DNA from: Eubacterium sp. AF22-8LB
GTDB taxonomy: Bacteria > Bacillota_I > Bacilli_A > Erysipelotrichales > Erysipelotrichaceae
Assembly (NCBI RefSeq): GCF_003458715.1
Contig: NZ_QRVI01000008.1
Location: 1 to 64,000, forward strand
Direction: 5' to 3'
Length of the DNA stretch: 64,000 nt
In this document: positions 33,965-41,967 of the stretch, one piece after another
Position numbering within the stretch: position 1 is the stretch's first letter
Layout: every line of letters starts with the position of its first letter
Notes under the pieces: model-generated
Database searches by the model: none
Told to the model about the DNA's origin: nothing
What the model saw: the letters and a program-made list of their open reading frames with translations, nothing else
Made by a program: the position numbers and the translations under genes

Positions 33965-33993
33965 ATAATACCATACACTTATGGCATATGCAA
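33965..33993 (-). promoter_or_regulatory. Promoter of the infC operon
   Basis: TTGCAT (33993-33988), 17-nt spacer, TATTAT (33970-33965). Confidence 0.75.
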
Positions 33994-34042
33994 TATTTTT
34001 TTCAAAAAAATAAAGTCGAATCAATCGACTTATACACATAAA

Positions 34043-34118
34043 TGGTGGACTCTTGGGGATTCGAACCCCAGACCCACTGATTAAGAGTCAGTTGCTCTGC
34101 CAGCTGAGCTAAGAGTCC
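34043..34118 (-). tRNA. tRNA-Lys (anticodon CTT)
   Basis: A full 76-nt cloverleaf with CCA encoded. The acceptor stem pairs GGACTCT with AGAGTCC; D arm AGCTCAGCTGGCAGAGC; anticodon stem ACTGA/TCAGT with loop CTCTTAA, anticodon CTT (reads AAG); T arm TGGGGTTCGAATCCCCA. Confidence 0.97.
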
Positions 34119-34174
34119 ATTTATCAGTGCCCATATATATTAGCACAGCTTTTTCTTGAGTGCAACCACTTTTT

Positions 34175-34207
34175 AAAAAAAATAAGGATATTTTAGTCAT
34201 ATCCTTA
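34175..34207 (-). terminator. Terminator of the ABC-F gene
   Basis: TAAGGATAT (34183-34191) pairs with ATATCCTTA (34199-34207); on the minus strand an 8-nt T-run follows. It overlaps the stop codon. Confidence 0.85.
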
Positions 34208-36067
34208 TTCCATCATAGCCATCTTCTCTTCCCATTCCTTCATCAATGAAGCAATTTCATTATGTTTATCATCGATTTTCGCATCCAATTCTTCCATCTT
34301 ACGATAATCTTGATAATATTCAGGCTCATACCTTAATTCTCGCATTGCCTCAAGATCCTGTTCAGCCTCATCGAGTAGTACTTCAAGTTTTGCCACACGA
34401 TTTTTAATCGCTTTTAAATCAGTAAAAGATACAGTAGTTGGTTTACTTTCTTTCTCTACTTTTGCTACCGACTCAACCAAATCATTGCTAGCCTTTTTTT
34501 CTAAATACTCCTCATAGTTTAAATCATAGACTTTACTCACAGAATCCATTTCCAATACACGAGTAGCCATTTTTTTCAAAAACATACGATCATGTGAAAC
34601 AAATAGAATCGTACCATCATATTTTTCCAATGCTGACTCTAATGCTTCCTTAGCTGGAATATCCAAGTGGTTTGTCGGTTCATCCAGCAACAAGACATTA
34701 TCATGTTCTAACATTAATTTTGCTAATGCTAAACGAACTCTTTCACCACCCGACAAATCATTAACTTCTTTAAACACTTCATCCTGCGTGAATAAAAAAC
34801 TAGCCAATGTGTTTCGAATCTGTGTTTGTGTCGCATCCGGATCCATATCCCACAATTCATCTAATACATTCTTACTCGATTTCATTTGTGCACTTTCCTG
34901 ATTGAAATAGCCCACGTCAATTTGGTGCCCAAACTTAAAACTTCCAGATAAAGCAGGAAGCTCCTTTACCAATGTTTTGATCAATGTCGATTTACCAATT
35001 CCATTCGGACCAACAATAGCCATTCTTTGTCCCTGAAGCAATTGAAAAGACACTTCAGAAAGCACTGTATCATAGCCCACCTTTAAATCTTCCACTTCAA
35101 GAACCTGTTTGCCACCTTTTCTAGCACATGTAAAGGTAGCTTTCATTTGACTCGTATCCGATGAACTATCCTCAATTTTATCCATTCGATCTAAATATTT
35201 CTGCTTACTCTTTGCGAATGCAGCTTTATTTTTCTTATATCTAAACTTCTCAATCAAATCCTCTAAACGATGAATTTCCTGCTGTTGTCGAATATAAGCC
35301 TCATGATTCTTCTTTAGATACTCATCCTTTGCCTTTAAATAATGTGAATAATCTCCAACATAACGTTGTGTTTTACCAAATTCAATTTCAACAATTTCAT
35401 CCACAACATGATCCAAAAACATACGGTCGTGACTAACTAGCACAACTGCAAAAGGATAGTGCTTTACATAATTTTCTAACCATTCAATAGCTTCAACATC
35501 CAAATGGTTTGTCGGCTCATCCAACAATAAAATATCTGGCTTAGTCAACAATAGCTTAACCAAGGCAATTCTTGTTTTTTGACCCGAACTAAATTCACAT
35601 AACTTTTTATTTAAATCATTTTCATCAAATTGGAAATGATAAAAAACATTTTTTAATTCCACCTCATACTGATATCCATTTAACGCTTCAAAGCGAGTTT
35701 GTAAAGCATCATATCGAGCTAACTGTTTCTCACTATGATCTTCTTTTAATACTTCTGCCTGGGCATTCAATTGAACCTCAAGCTCACGAACTGTATCAAA
35801 TGCCGTTAATAGCTCTTCATACACTGTTTTTTCCTCATCAACAAATGTAATCTGCGCTAAATACCCAATATTCGTACTATTCAACAGCATACGTGAACCC
35901 GAGTCATAGTTTTCTTGTCCACATATAATCTTCATCAGTGTCGTTTTGCCACAGCCATTACGACCTACAAGTGCAATCTTTTCATTATCACGAACCTGAA
36001 AATTTGCACCTGTCAATACCGTTTTCGCACCAAATGACTTTTGTATATTACTCAATTGCAACTTCAT
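34205..36067 (-). CDS. ABC-F family ATPase (YdiF/Uup-like)
   Basis: A soluble protein of about 620 residues with two ABC domains and no membrane part; ABC-F proteins act on the ribosome. The first domain has Walker A GRNGCGKTT, an altered signature FSSGQKTR and DEPTNHLD; the linker (about 235-300, Lys/Tyr-rich, YRYKKNKAAFAKSK) would reach toward the P-site tRNA. The second has GPNGIGKST, LSGGERVR and DEPTNHLD. A C-terminal coiled coil (about 545-620) follows. It may be YdiF-like housekeeping rather than antibiotic protection. The start is the ATG at 36067 after AAAGGTGAT, 13 nt after the amidase-like gene. Confidence 0.9.
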   Translation of the reverse strand: MKLQLSNIQKSFGAKTVLTGANFQVRDNEKIALVGRNGCGKTTLMKIICGQENYDSGSRMLLNSTNIGYLAQITFVDEEKTVYEELLTAFDTVRELEVQLNAQAEVLKEDHSEKQLARYDALQTRFEALNGYQYEVELKNVFYHFQFDENDLNKKLCEFSSGQKTRIALVKLLLTKPDILLLDEPTNHLDVEAIEWLENYVKHYPFAVVLVSHDRMFLDHVVDEIVEIEFGKTQRYVGDYSHYLKAKDEYLKKNHEAYIRQQQEIHRLEDLIEKFRYKKNKAAFAKSKQKYLDRMDKIEDSSSDTSQMKATFTCARKGGKQVLEVEDLKVGYDTVLSEVSFQLLQGQRMAIVGPNGIGKSTLIKTLVKELPALSGSFKFGHQIDVGYFNQESAQMKSSKNVLDELWDMDPDATQTQIRNTLASFLFTQDEVFKEVNDLSGGERVRLALAKLMLEHDNVLLLDEPTNHLDIPAKEALESALEKYDGTILFVSHDRMFLKKMATRVLEMDSVSKVYDLNYEEYLEKKASNDLVESVAKVEKESKPTTVSFTDLKAIKNRVAKLEVLLDEAEQDLEAMRELRYEPEYYQDYRKMEELDAKIDDKHNEIASLMKEWEEKMAMME

Positions 36068-36080
36068 TATATCATCACCT

Positions 36081-37367
36081 TTAAACTTCAAAATATGCGA
36101 TAATGCCACTTACTAAAGCCTTTGCCAAAGCATTTTCATTATCCTTATAATATGTCACACTTTCAGAATTGGTTGCACTTGCATACGCAAAATATAAACC
36201 ATACATTCCATAAGAATTTTTATATCCTTCATTCTTCATTTCACTACCATACAAGCCCGTATAAGTCGCTCTTCCACCTGTTTCCCTTAATTGTGGATAG
36301 AACTCATATTTTTCAACTTTCCCATCGCCATCTTCCACAAAAGAATCATTCAACACGCCCATATTTTGAGTCGTGTTTGTTCTAGCTGCATAAAGTGTTA
36401 AGCCCTTTTTATTCATCACATACGAAATAGTATTCGCCAAGCCACTATTTGTATATGGACTTGTTAACATATATGGTGCATACACATTTTCATCTTGACT
36501 CGCTCCTAAAGCTAGATACAATTTTGCCTTTGCCTTATACGCTCTTGCCGGACGACCATCTGCTCCATAATAGCCTGGAGTTTCATTTTCATTACGTAAG
36601 ATTTTAACTTTTAAACCCTGTTTTTCTAATTCCTTTTTAACCTTTTTTGCTAACACTAAAGATGTCGTTGGCTCATCTAAAATTTCTGTACTTGCCCCAA
36701 TATCCACTGAATTTGAGCTATAATTCATCGCATTTCCACATGGATCAATAACCACATCATATACATTTGATTTAGGAATATGCTTAGTTACGATAATAAA
36801 TGCATAATTCTTTGTTAATTGAATCTCTTGATTCTTTAACGCATCCTTATCCGCTATAAAAGTAATATCTTTTACTTTTTTATTACGACGCATCGTTGTT
36901 ATAGTTTTCGCCTTAAATGCTTTGTCAAAATAAATTCGTTCCTTCTCATAATGATTATATGTATATAATTCATAAACTCCTTCTTTTAAAGAACCTAAAT
37001 CAATACCCGAATCTACTTTTCCATTAAAAGTAAAGCTAGTAATTGAATCATTCATGACATTTCTTAGAACAATGTTATTTCCTTGCATTTTGTCTGTTTT
37101 AACCGAGCCATATCTATCTTTATATAAAGATAAAGTTTCTCCATAAACCACATAATCCTTTAATTGGTTAGAAGATTCAAAGCTTGTTTCCACCTTTTGT
37201 TGAAGCTTTTCAACATCTACAGTATCTAAATAAGATTGTGAAAGTTTATCCAATTCTGTCGGTCTTGACACATATAAAAAAGCACAAACAACCGCAACCG
37301 CAACCGTAACAATGCCAGTGATCATTGTGCGTAAATTTCTTTTCTTTTTCACTCTAACTTTTTTCAT
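36081..37367 (-). CDS. Amidase_3-like protein lacking the catalytic residues
   Basis: A 428-residue protein with an N-terminal basic region and membrane anchor (about 14-33). From about residue 200 it follows the N-acetylmuramoyl-L-alanine amidase (Amidase_3) layout: VVIDPCGNAM where active enzymes have IDPGHGG, DEPTTSLVLAKKVKKELEKQ for the Glu-bearing helix, LKVKILRNENE, GRPARAYKAKAKLYLALGAS where SIHAN is expected, and a C-terminal ALAKALVSGIIAYF. The first zinc His, the second zinc His and the late catalytic Glu are not where they should be. It is likely a catalytically inactive, extracytoplasmic cell-wall binding or regulatory protein. It precedes the ABC-F gene by 13 nt. Confidence 0.65.
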   Translation of the reverse strand: MKKVRVKKKRNLRTMITGIVTVAVAVVCAFLYVSRPTELDKLSQSYLDTVDVEKLQQKVETSFESSNQLKDYVVYGETLSLYKDRYGSVKTDKMQGNNIVLRNVMNDSITSFTFNGKVDSGIDLGSLKEGVYELYTYNHYEKERIYFDKAFKAKTITTMRRNKKVKDITFIADKDALKNQEIQLTKNYAFIIVTKHIPKSNVYDVVIDPCGNAMNYSSNSVDIGASTEILDEPTTSLVLAKKVKKELEKQGLKVKILRNENETPGYYGADGRPARAYKAKAKLYLALGASQDENVYAPYMLTSPYTNSGLANTISYVMNKKGLTLYAARTNTTQNMGVLNDSFVEDGDGKVEKYEFYPQLRETGGRATYTGLYGSEMKNEGYKNSYGMYGLYFAYASATNSESVTYYKDNENALAKALVSGIIAYFEV

Positions 37368-37390
37368 ACCCCTTATTTATATCACACAAG

Positions 37391-37416
37391 AAAACAGGTA
37401 TCAACGAGATACCTGT
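37391..37416 (-). terminator. Terminator of asnS
   Basis: ACAGGTATC (37416-37408 on the minus strand) pairs with GATACCTGT (37402-37394), followed by TTTCTTG. Confidence 0.85.
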
Positions 37417-37425
37417 CAAATTTTA

Positions 37426-38781
37426 TTAGAAAATTAAGTTTCTTGGTGTACGAGGATATGGTTGTACATCACGAATATTAGCTACGCCACTTAGATACAT
37501 CAACATACGATCGAATCCTAAACCAAATCCTGAATGTTTACATCCACCAAAACGACGTAAATCTAAATACCATTGTAATGTTTCTTGTTCCATTCCAATT
37601 TCTTTCATACGATCTACTAATACATCATAACGTTCTTCACGTTGTGAACCACCAACTAATTCACCAACATAAGGAACTAATAAATCACATGCTGCAACAG
37701 TTTTGTTGTCATCATTTACACGCATATAGAAAGCTTTAATATCTTTAGGATAATCTGTTAAGAAAACTGGACCATTTACAACTTTTTCACAAATATAACG
37801 CTCATGCTCACTTTGTAAATCCATTCCCCAGAAAATGTCTTGGTTTTCAAATTGATCCTTAGCTTTTTTTAAGTACTCAATAGCCTTTGTATATGTCATT
37901 CTTTCGAAATGAGAATTTGCGACATGCGTTACACGATTGATACAATCCTTATCAATCATAGAAGCGAAGAATTCCATTTCTTCTTTCGCATGTTCTAAAC
38001 AATAGTTAATACAATATTTGATCATTTCTTCAATACAATCCATATTGTCTGCAAGATCCGCAAACGCAAGTTCTGGTTCAATCATCCAGAATTCAGAAGC
38101 ATGACGTGTTGTATTTGAGTTTTCAGCACGGAAAGTAGGACCAAAAGTATATACATTACGATATGTTAAGGCAAAAGGCTCAACATGCAATTGTCCAGAT
38201 ACTGTTAATTGTGCATGCTTACCAAAGAAATCCTTATCATACTTCGCATCTTCACGAGTTGTAACTGTAAAGCATTCTCCAGCTCCTTCTGCATCATTTC
38301 CAGTAATTTCTGGTGTATGAACATATACAAATCCACGATCCTGAAAGAATGTATGAATCGCCATACTTAATACACTTCTTAATCTAAACATCGCATAGTA
38401 AGTATTCGCACGTGGACGTACATGAGGAATTTCACGCATGAACTCAAAGCTGTGACGTTTTTTCTGTAAAGGATAATCATGATCACATAAGCCTAGAACA
38501 GTAATGCTTTCTGCCTGAATTTCAAATGGCTGTTTTGCATCTGGAGTACAAACAAGCTTACCGGTTACTTCCATAGCTGATCCTGTTGTAATTTTTGATA
38601 CTTCATCAAAATTTTCTAATGTCTCAGAATATACAACCTGTACATTTGAGAAAGTTGTTCCATCATTTAACGCAATAAATCCTACTGCTTTTGAATTACG
38701 ATTTGTACGAACCCATCCCTGCAAAGTAATACTTTGTCCATCGTACTGTTCAAATGTTTCTTTTAATTTTTTTACTAACAT
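37426..38781 (-). CDS. asnS: Asparaginyl-tRNA synthetase
   Basis: Class II synthetase of 451 residues charging tRNA-Asn. The N-terminal OB fold (about 1-110) includes ITLQGWVRTNRNSKAVGF. The catalytic core has motif 2 FRAENSNTTRHASEFWMIEPE and motif 3 GFGLGFDRMLMYL. The Asn-specific features (no long insertion; C-terminal IRDVQPYPRTPRNLIF) separate it from AspRS. The start is set by GGGAG 6 nt before the ATG at 38781. It is preceded by a T-box leader, so it is induced when tRNA-Asn is uncharged. Confidence 0.97.
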   Translation of the reverse strand: MLVKKLKETFEQYDGQSITLQGWVRTNRNSKAVGFIALNDGTTFSNVQVVYSETLENFDEVSKITTGSAMEVTGKLVCTPDAKQPFEIQAESITVLGLCDHDYPLQKKRHSFEFMREIPHVRPRANTYYAMFRLRSVLSMAIHTFFQDRGFVYVHTPEITGNDAEGAGECFTVTTREDAKYDKDFFGKHAQLTVSGQLHVEPFALTYRNVYTFGPTFRAENSNTTRHASEFWMIEPELAFADLADNMDCIEEMIKYCINYCLEHAKEEMEFFASMIDKDCINRVTHVANSHFERMTYTKAIEYLKKAKDQFENQDIFWGMDLQSEHERYICEKVVNGPVFLTDYPKDIKAFYMRVNDDNKTVAACDLLVPYVGELVGGSQREERYDVLVDRMKEIGMEQETLQWYLDLRRFGGCKHSGFGLGFDRMLMYLSGVANIRDVQPYPRTPRNLIF

Positions 38782-38794
38782 AGTATCTCCCTTC

Positions 38795-38998
38795 AAAAAA
38801 AAAAAAAAAAACGTTCCTTAATTAAAAGGAACGATTATAACCGCGGTACCATCCTGTTTCATCACACGTATGTATGCACTCAATTGGAATTTAACGCATT
38901 CCACACGTTACTGTCTACTTAATTTCTCCAGTCCGACTCCACAGGTGTTATCAATCCAAACTTGCATCGTCTATTTTCACCAGACTAGACTCTCTTAT
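38795..38998 (-). promoter_or_regulatory. T-box riboswitch of asnS
   Basis: The T-box core CAGGATGGTACCGCGG is at about 38855-38838, followed by a terminator whose stem (CGTTCCTT/AAGGAACG, 38833-38812) ends in 17 T residues. Upstream a Stem I can be traced from AGAGAGTCTAGTC to GGACTGGAGA, with GGTGAAAATAG inside. An AAC triplet followed by A at 38949-38947 is a good Asn specifier, matching the gene. The element begins right after the rex stop codon. Confidence 0.9.
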
Positions 38999-39020
38999 AC
39001 ATGTTCGTATTGGATGACTT

Positions 39021-39656
39021 CTATTTCTGCGTCTTTGTTTCTAATGAATTTGTAATAAATACTAATTCTTGTATAGATGATACCACATCAATACTTTTAA
39101 TGACAACCCCTTTTGGAACCAAAAAATGCTGATGCGTAAAATCTACAATACCATTGATACCACATTGTACTAATTTATCCACCGTTTCTTGAACATCGTG
39201 TGAAATGGTTAAAATGGCAATACGACATCCTTCCGGAATTTTAGTTTCTAATTCCGACATTGGATACACTTCAACACCAAATTGTGTTCCACACTTTGCT
39301 GGATCCACATCAAAAGCACATGCAATTTCACCGACGACATAATCCCACTTATTATAATTCATTAATGCACGTCCTAAGTTACCAGCACCTACTAAAATAA
39401 TCTTTTCATCAAAGTCAACACCTAATTGACTATTAAAAATATCAATAAGCTTATCTACATCATATCCATAACCTTGTTTACCAAGATTTCCTAAAAAAGA
39501 AAAGTCACGCCGAATCGTTGTTGGTTCTATATCAACAAAGCTAGATAATTCTTTAGACATGATTCGCTCAACTCCATTTTTTTGAAGTTTTCGTAACGCT
39601 TTTAAATATACTGGATATCTCTGTAAGGTTGCTTTGGGCACATTTCTATTCTGCAT
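39021..39656 (-). CDS. rex: Redox-sensing transcriptional repressor Rex
   Basis: A regulator of 211 residues that senses NADH/NAD+ and represses fermentation genes. The winged helix (about 1-75) includes ELSSFVDIEPTTIRRDFSFLG and GKQGYGYDV, the Rex signature. The Rossmann domain has VGAGNLGRALMNY and the C-terminal swapped helix follows. The ATG at 39656 is chosen for GGGGTGAT 5 nt upstream. A Rex box overlaps its promoter, so it is probably self-regulated. It is separated from the downstream asnS by the T-box. Confidence 0.96.
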   Translation of the reverse strand: MQNRNVPKATLQRYPVYLKALRKLQKNGVERIMSKELSSFVDIEPTTIRRDFSFLGNLGKQGYGYDVDKLIDIFNSQLGVDFDEKIILVGAGNLGRALMNYNKWDYVVGEIACAFDVDPAKCGTQFGVEVYPMSELETKIPEGCRIAILTISHDVQETVDKLVQCGINGIVDFTHQHFLVPKGVVIKSIDVVSSIQELVFITNSLETKTQK

Positions 39657-39676
39657 TTTTATCACCCCATGACTTT

Positions 39677-39706
39677 ATGATACCACATTTGTGATATATT
39701 TAACAA
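39677..39706 (-). promoter_or_regulatory. rex promoter with overlapping Rex box
   Basis: The minus-strand promoter is TTGTTA (39706-39701), 18 nt, TATCAT (39682-39677). Plus-strand TTGTGATATATTTAACAA (39689-39706) fits the Rex operator TTGTGAAATATTTCACAA with two differences and covers the -35 box and spacer. A further TTGTGA half-site is at 39713. Confidence 0.75.
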
Positions 39707-39728
39707 GTTAACTTGTGAAAAAATTTAA

Positions 39729-39757
39729 AAAACAAAAAAGTCGATTACTCGACTTTT
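39729..39757 (-). terminator. Terminator of the rapZ-whiA operon
   Basis: AAAAGTCGA (39757-39749, minus strand) pairs with TCGACTTTT (39744-39736) around GTAA, then T-rich sequence. It overlaps the stop of the last gene. Confidence 0.85.
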
Positions 39758-40356
39758 GAAAAAACGCCCTGATCCACCTTTAATAAAACACGATTCAAAT
39801 CTTGTGAAAGCTCTTGAATCCGAGCTTCATAGTAAGAATAAATCCCTCTTTTTTTCGCAAACACCAATACTAGTGCCCAACAAATCATAAGAACGATAAA
39901 TGAAATTTTAAACGGAACATGGAATAAAAGAACAAATAGCATTAGAAGTACAACATAAGCGGCTGTATCCGCAGCAATAAAAAATTTAAAATACAAATCT
40001 AAATAGATTTGATAATAATTTCTTTTACGAGATAAAAACGCCTTTGTAATTGAATCATATCCTTCTCCAAATTCCAGTCGAATACGCTCATTCTGTTTAT
40101 CCTTATGCTCTTTAAAGTAAATAACCTGTTGCATTCTCATTAAACAAAACAACATTCCATCCGTATTTTTTTCTTTTGAAAACCGCGTATAATACATTTC
40201 GTACAATTTCAAAAAATCATTATCCGACATTGGATTAGCAACCATATTTTCAGCCACAACATCCAATCGTTCACTTAATACATCGGAAAATACTAAAATA
40301 TTATTTTGAGCACGTCTTTCAATTTCTTTTAAAGCCCCCAGATAATGATCAGCCAC
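39745..40356 (-). CDS. Hypothetical membrane protein
   Basis: An unrecognised protein of about 203 residues. A soluble helical N-terminal region (about 1-120) precedes two hydrophobic segments (about 127-148 and 150-168), and a short helical tail has SYYEARIQELSQDLNRVL. I start it at a GTG at 40356, which overlaps the TSCPD gene by 8 nt after AAGG. It is the last of eight closely packed genes beginning with rapZ. Confidence 0.55.
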   Translation of the reverse strand: MADHYLGALKEIERRAQNNILVFSDVLSERLDVVAENMVANPMSDNDFLKLYEMYYTRFSKEKNTDGMLFCLMRMQQVIYFKEHKDKQNERIRLEFGEGYDSITKAFLSRKRNYYQIYLDLYFKFFIAADTAAYVVLLMLFVLLFHVPFKISFIVLMICWALVLVFAKKRGIYSYYEARIQELSQDLNRVLLKVDQGVFSKVE

Positions 40357-40597
40357 GATATGCCTTAAGTGCACACGCGATTTGATCTGGACATGATGTT
40401 GGCTTATTACCACATTTTACGCCAGATAAAGTCTCAATAACCTCATCCACACTTCTACCTTTCAATAAGCAGCCAATGCCTTTTAAATTTCCATTGCACC
40501 CGCCAATAGCTTCAAAGCCTTGAATAATTCCATCTTCAATTTCAAAATTAAATTGACGACTACAAACACCTTTTGGTGTATAACTATATTTTTCCAT
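40349..40597 (-). CDS. TSCPD domain protein (TIGR03905 type)
   Basis: A small 82-residue protein matching the TIGR03905 family of unknown function, related to the TSCPD domain of B12-dependent ribonucleotide reductase. Key marks are YTPKGVCSRQFNFEIEDG, GGCNGNLKGIGCLLKG and CGNKPTSCPDQIACAL. The Cys residues may bind a metal. GGAGG lies 6 nt before the ATG. It overlaps the upstream Gx transporter gene by 14 nt and the next gene by 8 nt. Confidence 0.85.
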   Translation of the reverse strand: MEKYSYTPKGVCSRQFNFEIEDGIIQGFEAIGGCNGNLKGIGCLLKGRSVDEVIETLSGVKCGNKPTSCPDQIACALKAYRG

Positions 40598-41093
40598 AAG
40601 AACCTCCATTTATGTGGTTTAACACCTTTTTACATATTACAGCTATTAATATACCACTCACAATAGATAATGCCAAAAGAATCGGCAGAAACAGCTGCAT
40701 AAAATACTGTTGATAGATCCAAGTAATCGCAATCACCTGACCTATATTATGGAAACTTGCCCCTAATATGCTGACGCCATAAATTGAAAAAACTTTACTC
40801 TTATAGGCTATAATCATGGCTAAGCAAGCTAATAAGCCTCCACTTAAAGACAACCAAAACGAAACAGAAAACAAAGTACCTTGCATTAGGCTCGATAAGA
40901 AAATTCGAAGCAATGATACATAAGCCATAGATTTCTCATCATACATATATAAGGCAAACAATCCTGCAATATTAGCAAGACCAATCTTGTATCCAGGGAC
41001 AATCATAAACACGCCCACAAAGCTTTCCAAAAGCTGCAACAAAATACCTGCAGCCACTAAGAAAGCTAAAATCACACTCTTTTTTACATTCAT
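40584..41093 (-). CDS. Gx transporter family protein (heptaprenyl diphosphate synthase I-like)
   Basis: An integral membrane protein of 169 residues with five or six hydrophobic segments. The pattern VPGYKIGLANIAGLFALYM and the later GASFHNIGQVIAI mark the Gx_transp family (PF07456, once called heptaprenyl diphosphate synthase component I). It is related to the S components of ECF transporters. It overlaps the NusG_II gene by 4 nt. As I recall, this same pair corresponds to EetB and EetA of flavin-based extracellular electron transfer loci, but none of the other genes of that pathway are here. Confidence 0.85.
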   Translation of the reverse strand: MNVKKSVILAFLVAAGILLQLLESFVGVFMIVPGYKIGLANIAGLFALYMYDEKSMAYVSLLRIFLSSLMQGTLFSVSFWLSLSGGLLACLAMIIAYKSKVFSIYGVSILGASFHNIGQVIAITWIYQQYFMQLFLPILLALSIVSGILIAVICKKVLNHINGGSYGKI

Positions 41094-41449
41094 TGTATCA
41101 CCGTATCTTGCCCTGTTTCTTTTTCAATCTTCACTACCGTTTCATTTGGTAAACATACAATAGGAACATTTGAATCCGAAACAAAGCCTTGCTTTGAACA
41201 ATAATGATGTGGGCTATTCTCCTGTTTTACACGAACCTTCTTTTGTTTGACCTCAATATATACTTTTCCTAATTTTCCATCTACAACATACGTTTTATCT
41301 TTTGTCAAATCTATTCGCAGCACCTGTTTTTCTTTAACATATACACTAGCATATGCATTCACATTCTTAGTAAAAAACAACGGAACACATAGAACTACAG
41401 ATAAGAGCATGATGCAAACAATAAGAATTTTATCTGCCTTTTTCATCAC
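41090..41449 (-). CDS. NusG domain II-containing membrane-anchored protein
   Basis: A 119-residue extracytoplasmic protein: an N-terminal membrane anchor (about 8-26) followed by a beta-rich domain with the NusG_II (PF07009) ending SPHHYCSKQGFVSDS and PIVCLPNETVVKIE. The two Cys could form a disulfide or bind a metal. It overlaps both neighbours by 4 nt and is paired with the Gx transporter gene, as seen in many Firmicutes. The function is not settled. Confidence 0.85.
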   Translation of the reverse strand: MMKKADKILIVCIMLLSVVLCVPLFFTKNVNAYASVYVKEKQVLRIDLTKDKTYVVDGKLGKVYIEVKQKKVRVKQENSPHHYCSKQGFVSDSNVPIVCLPNETVVKIEKETGQDTVIQ

Positions 41450-41967
41450 TCTACGACCACACTAACATTTTTCGTAACTGAATTTCCAAAACGATCACTA
41501 ATTTTAACCTGTACATTCTGTGTGGATGCGCTCGAAGTATCTATATTTGCTTCAAAGGTAACGCCTGAAAGATCGGTTGCATGAAAATATGAATTCCAGT
41601 CAATATTCTGACCAACACCAACCTTTATCTCACTTACATCACTTGCACATACAGGTGGCATCGTATCTTTAACCTTAATCACAAATGGGTATTCTTTATT
41701 TCCATCGCGTATCGCAAAATCATACTCACCTACCACAAGATAATCCATTCCGCTTGTCATAAAACGATTATTCTTTTTATCTATACCAACACTTTTGGAT
41801 ACTACCCTCAAACGACTTGAATACGTAGAATTCTTTAAATACAAGGCTGGGTTGGCATAAATATCCTTTCCTAGTTCAATTGTAAACATTTGTTTTTTCA
41901 ATTGGACCCCATTTGAACATCCACACAATAATAAGGTTAGAACTACAATCCCTAATTTTTTAAGCAT
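41446..41967 (-). CDS. Predicted lipoprotein with Ig-like domain
   Basis: A 173-residue protein with a signal peptide and lipobox LLLCGC (Cys about 17). The mature part looks like a pair of small beta-sandwich domains; the second half (VKVGVGQNIDW... DLSGVTFEANIDT... VQVKISDRFGNSVTKN) resembles bacterial Ig-like repeats. It overlaps whiA by 8 nt and the NusG_II gene by 4 nt. The three envelope proteins in a row suggest a joint job at the cell surface. Confidence 0.6.
   Translation of the reverse strand: MLKKLGIVVLTLLLCGCSNGVQLKKQMFTIELGKDIYANPALYLKNSTYSSRLRVVSKSVGIDKKNNRFMTSGMDYLVVGEYDFAIRDGNKEYPFVIKVKDTMPPVCASDVSEIKVGVGQNIDWNSYFHATDLSGVTFEANIDTSSASTQNVQVKISDRFGNSVTKNVSVVVE

Noticed and set aside
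39745..40413. Longer form of the last operon protein starting at 40413
   Set aside because: That start would overlap the TSCPD gene by 65 nt without an SD; the GTG at 40356 has AAGG and a short overlap in keeping with the rest of the chain.
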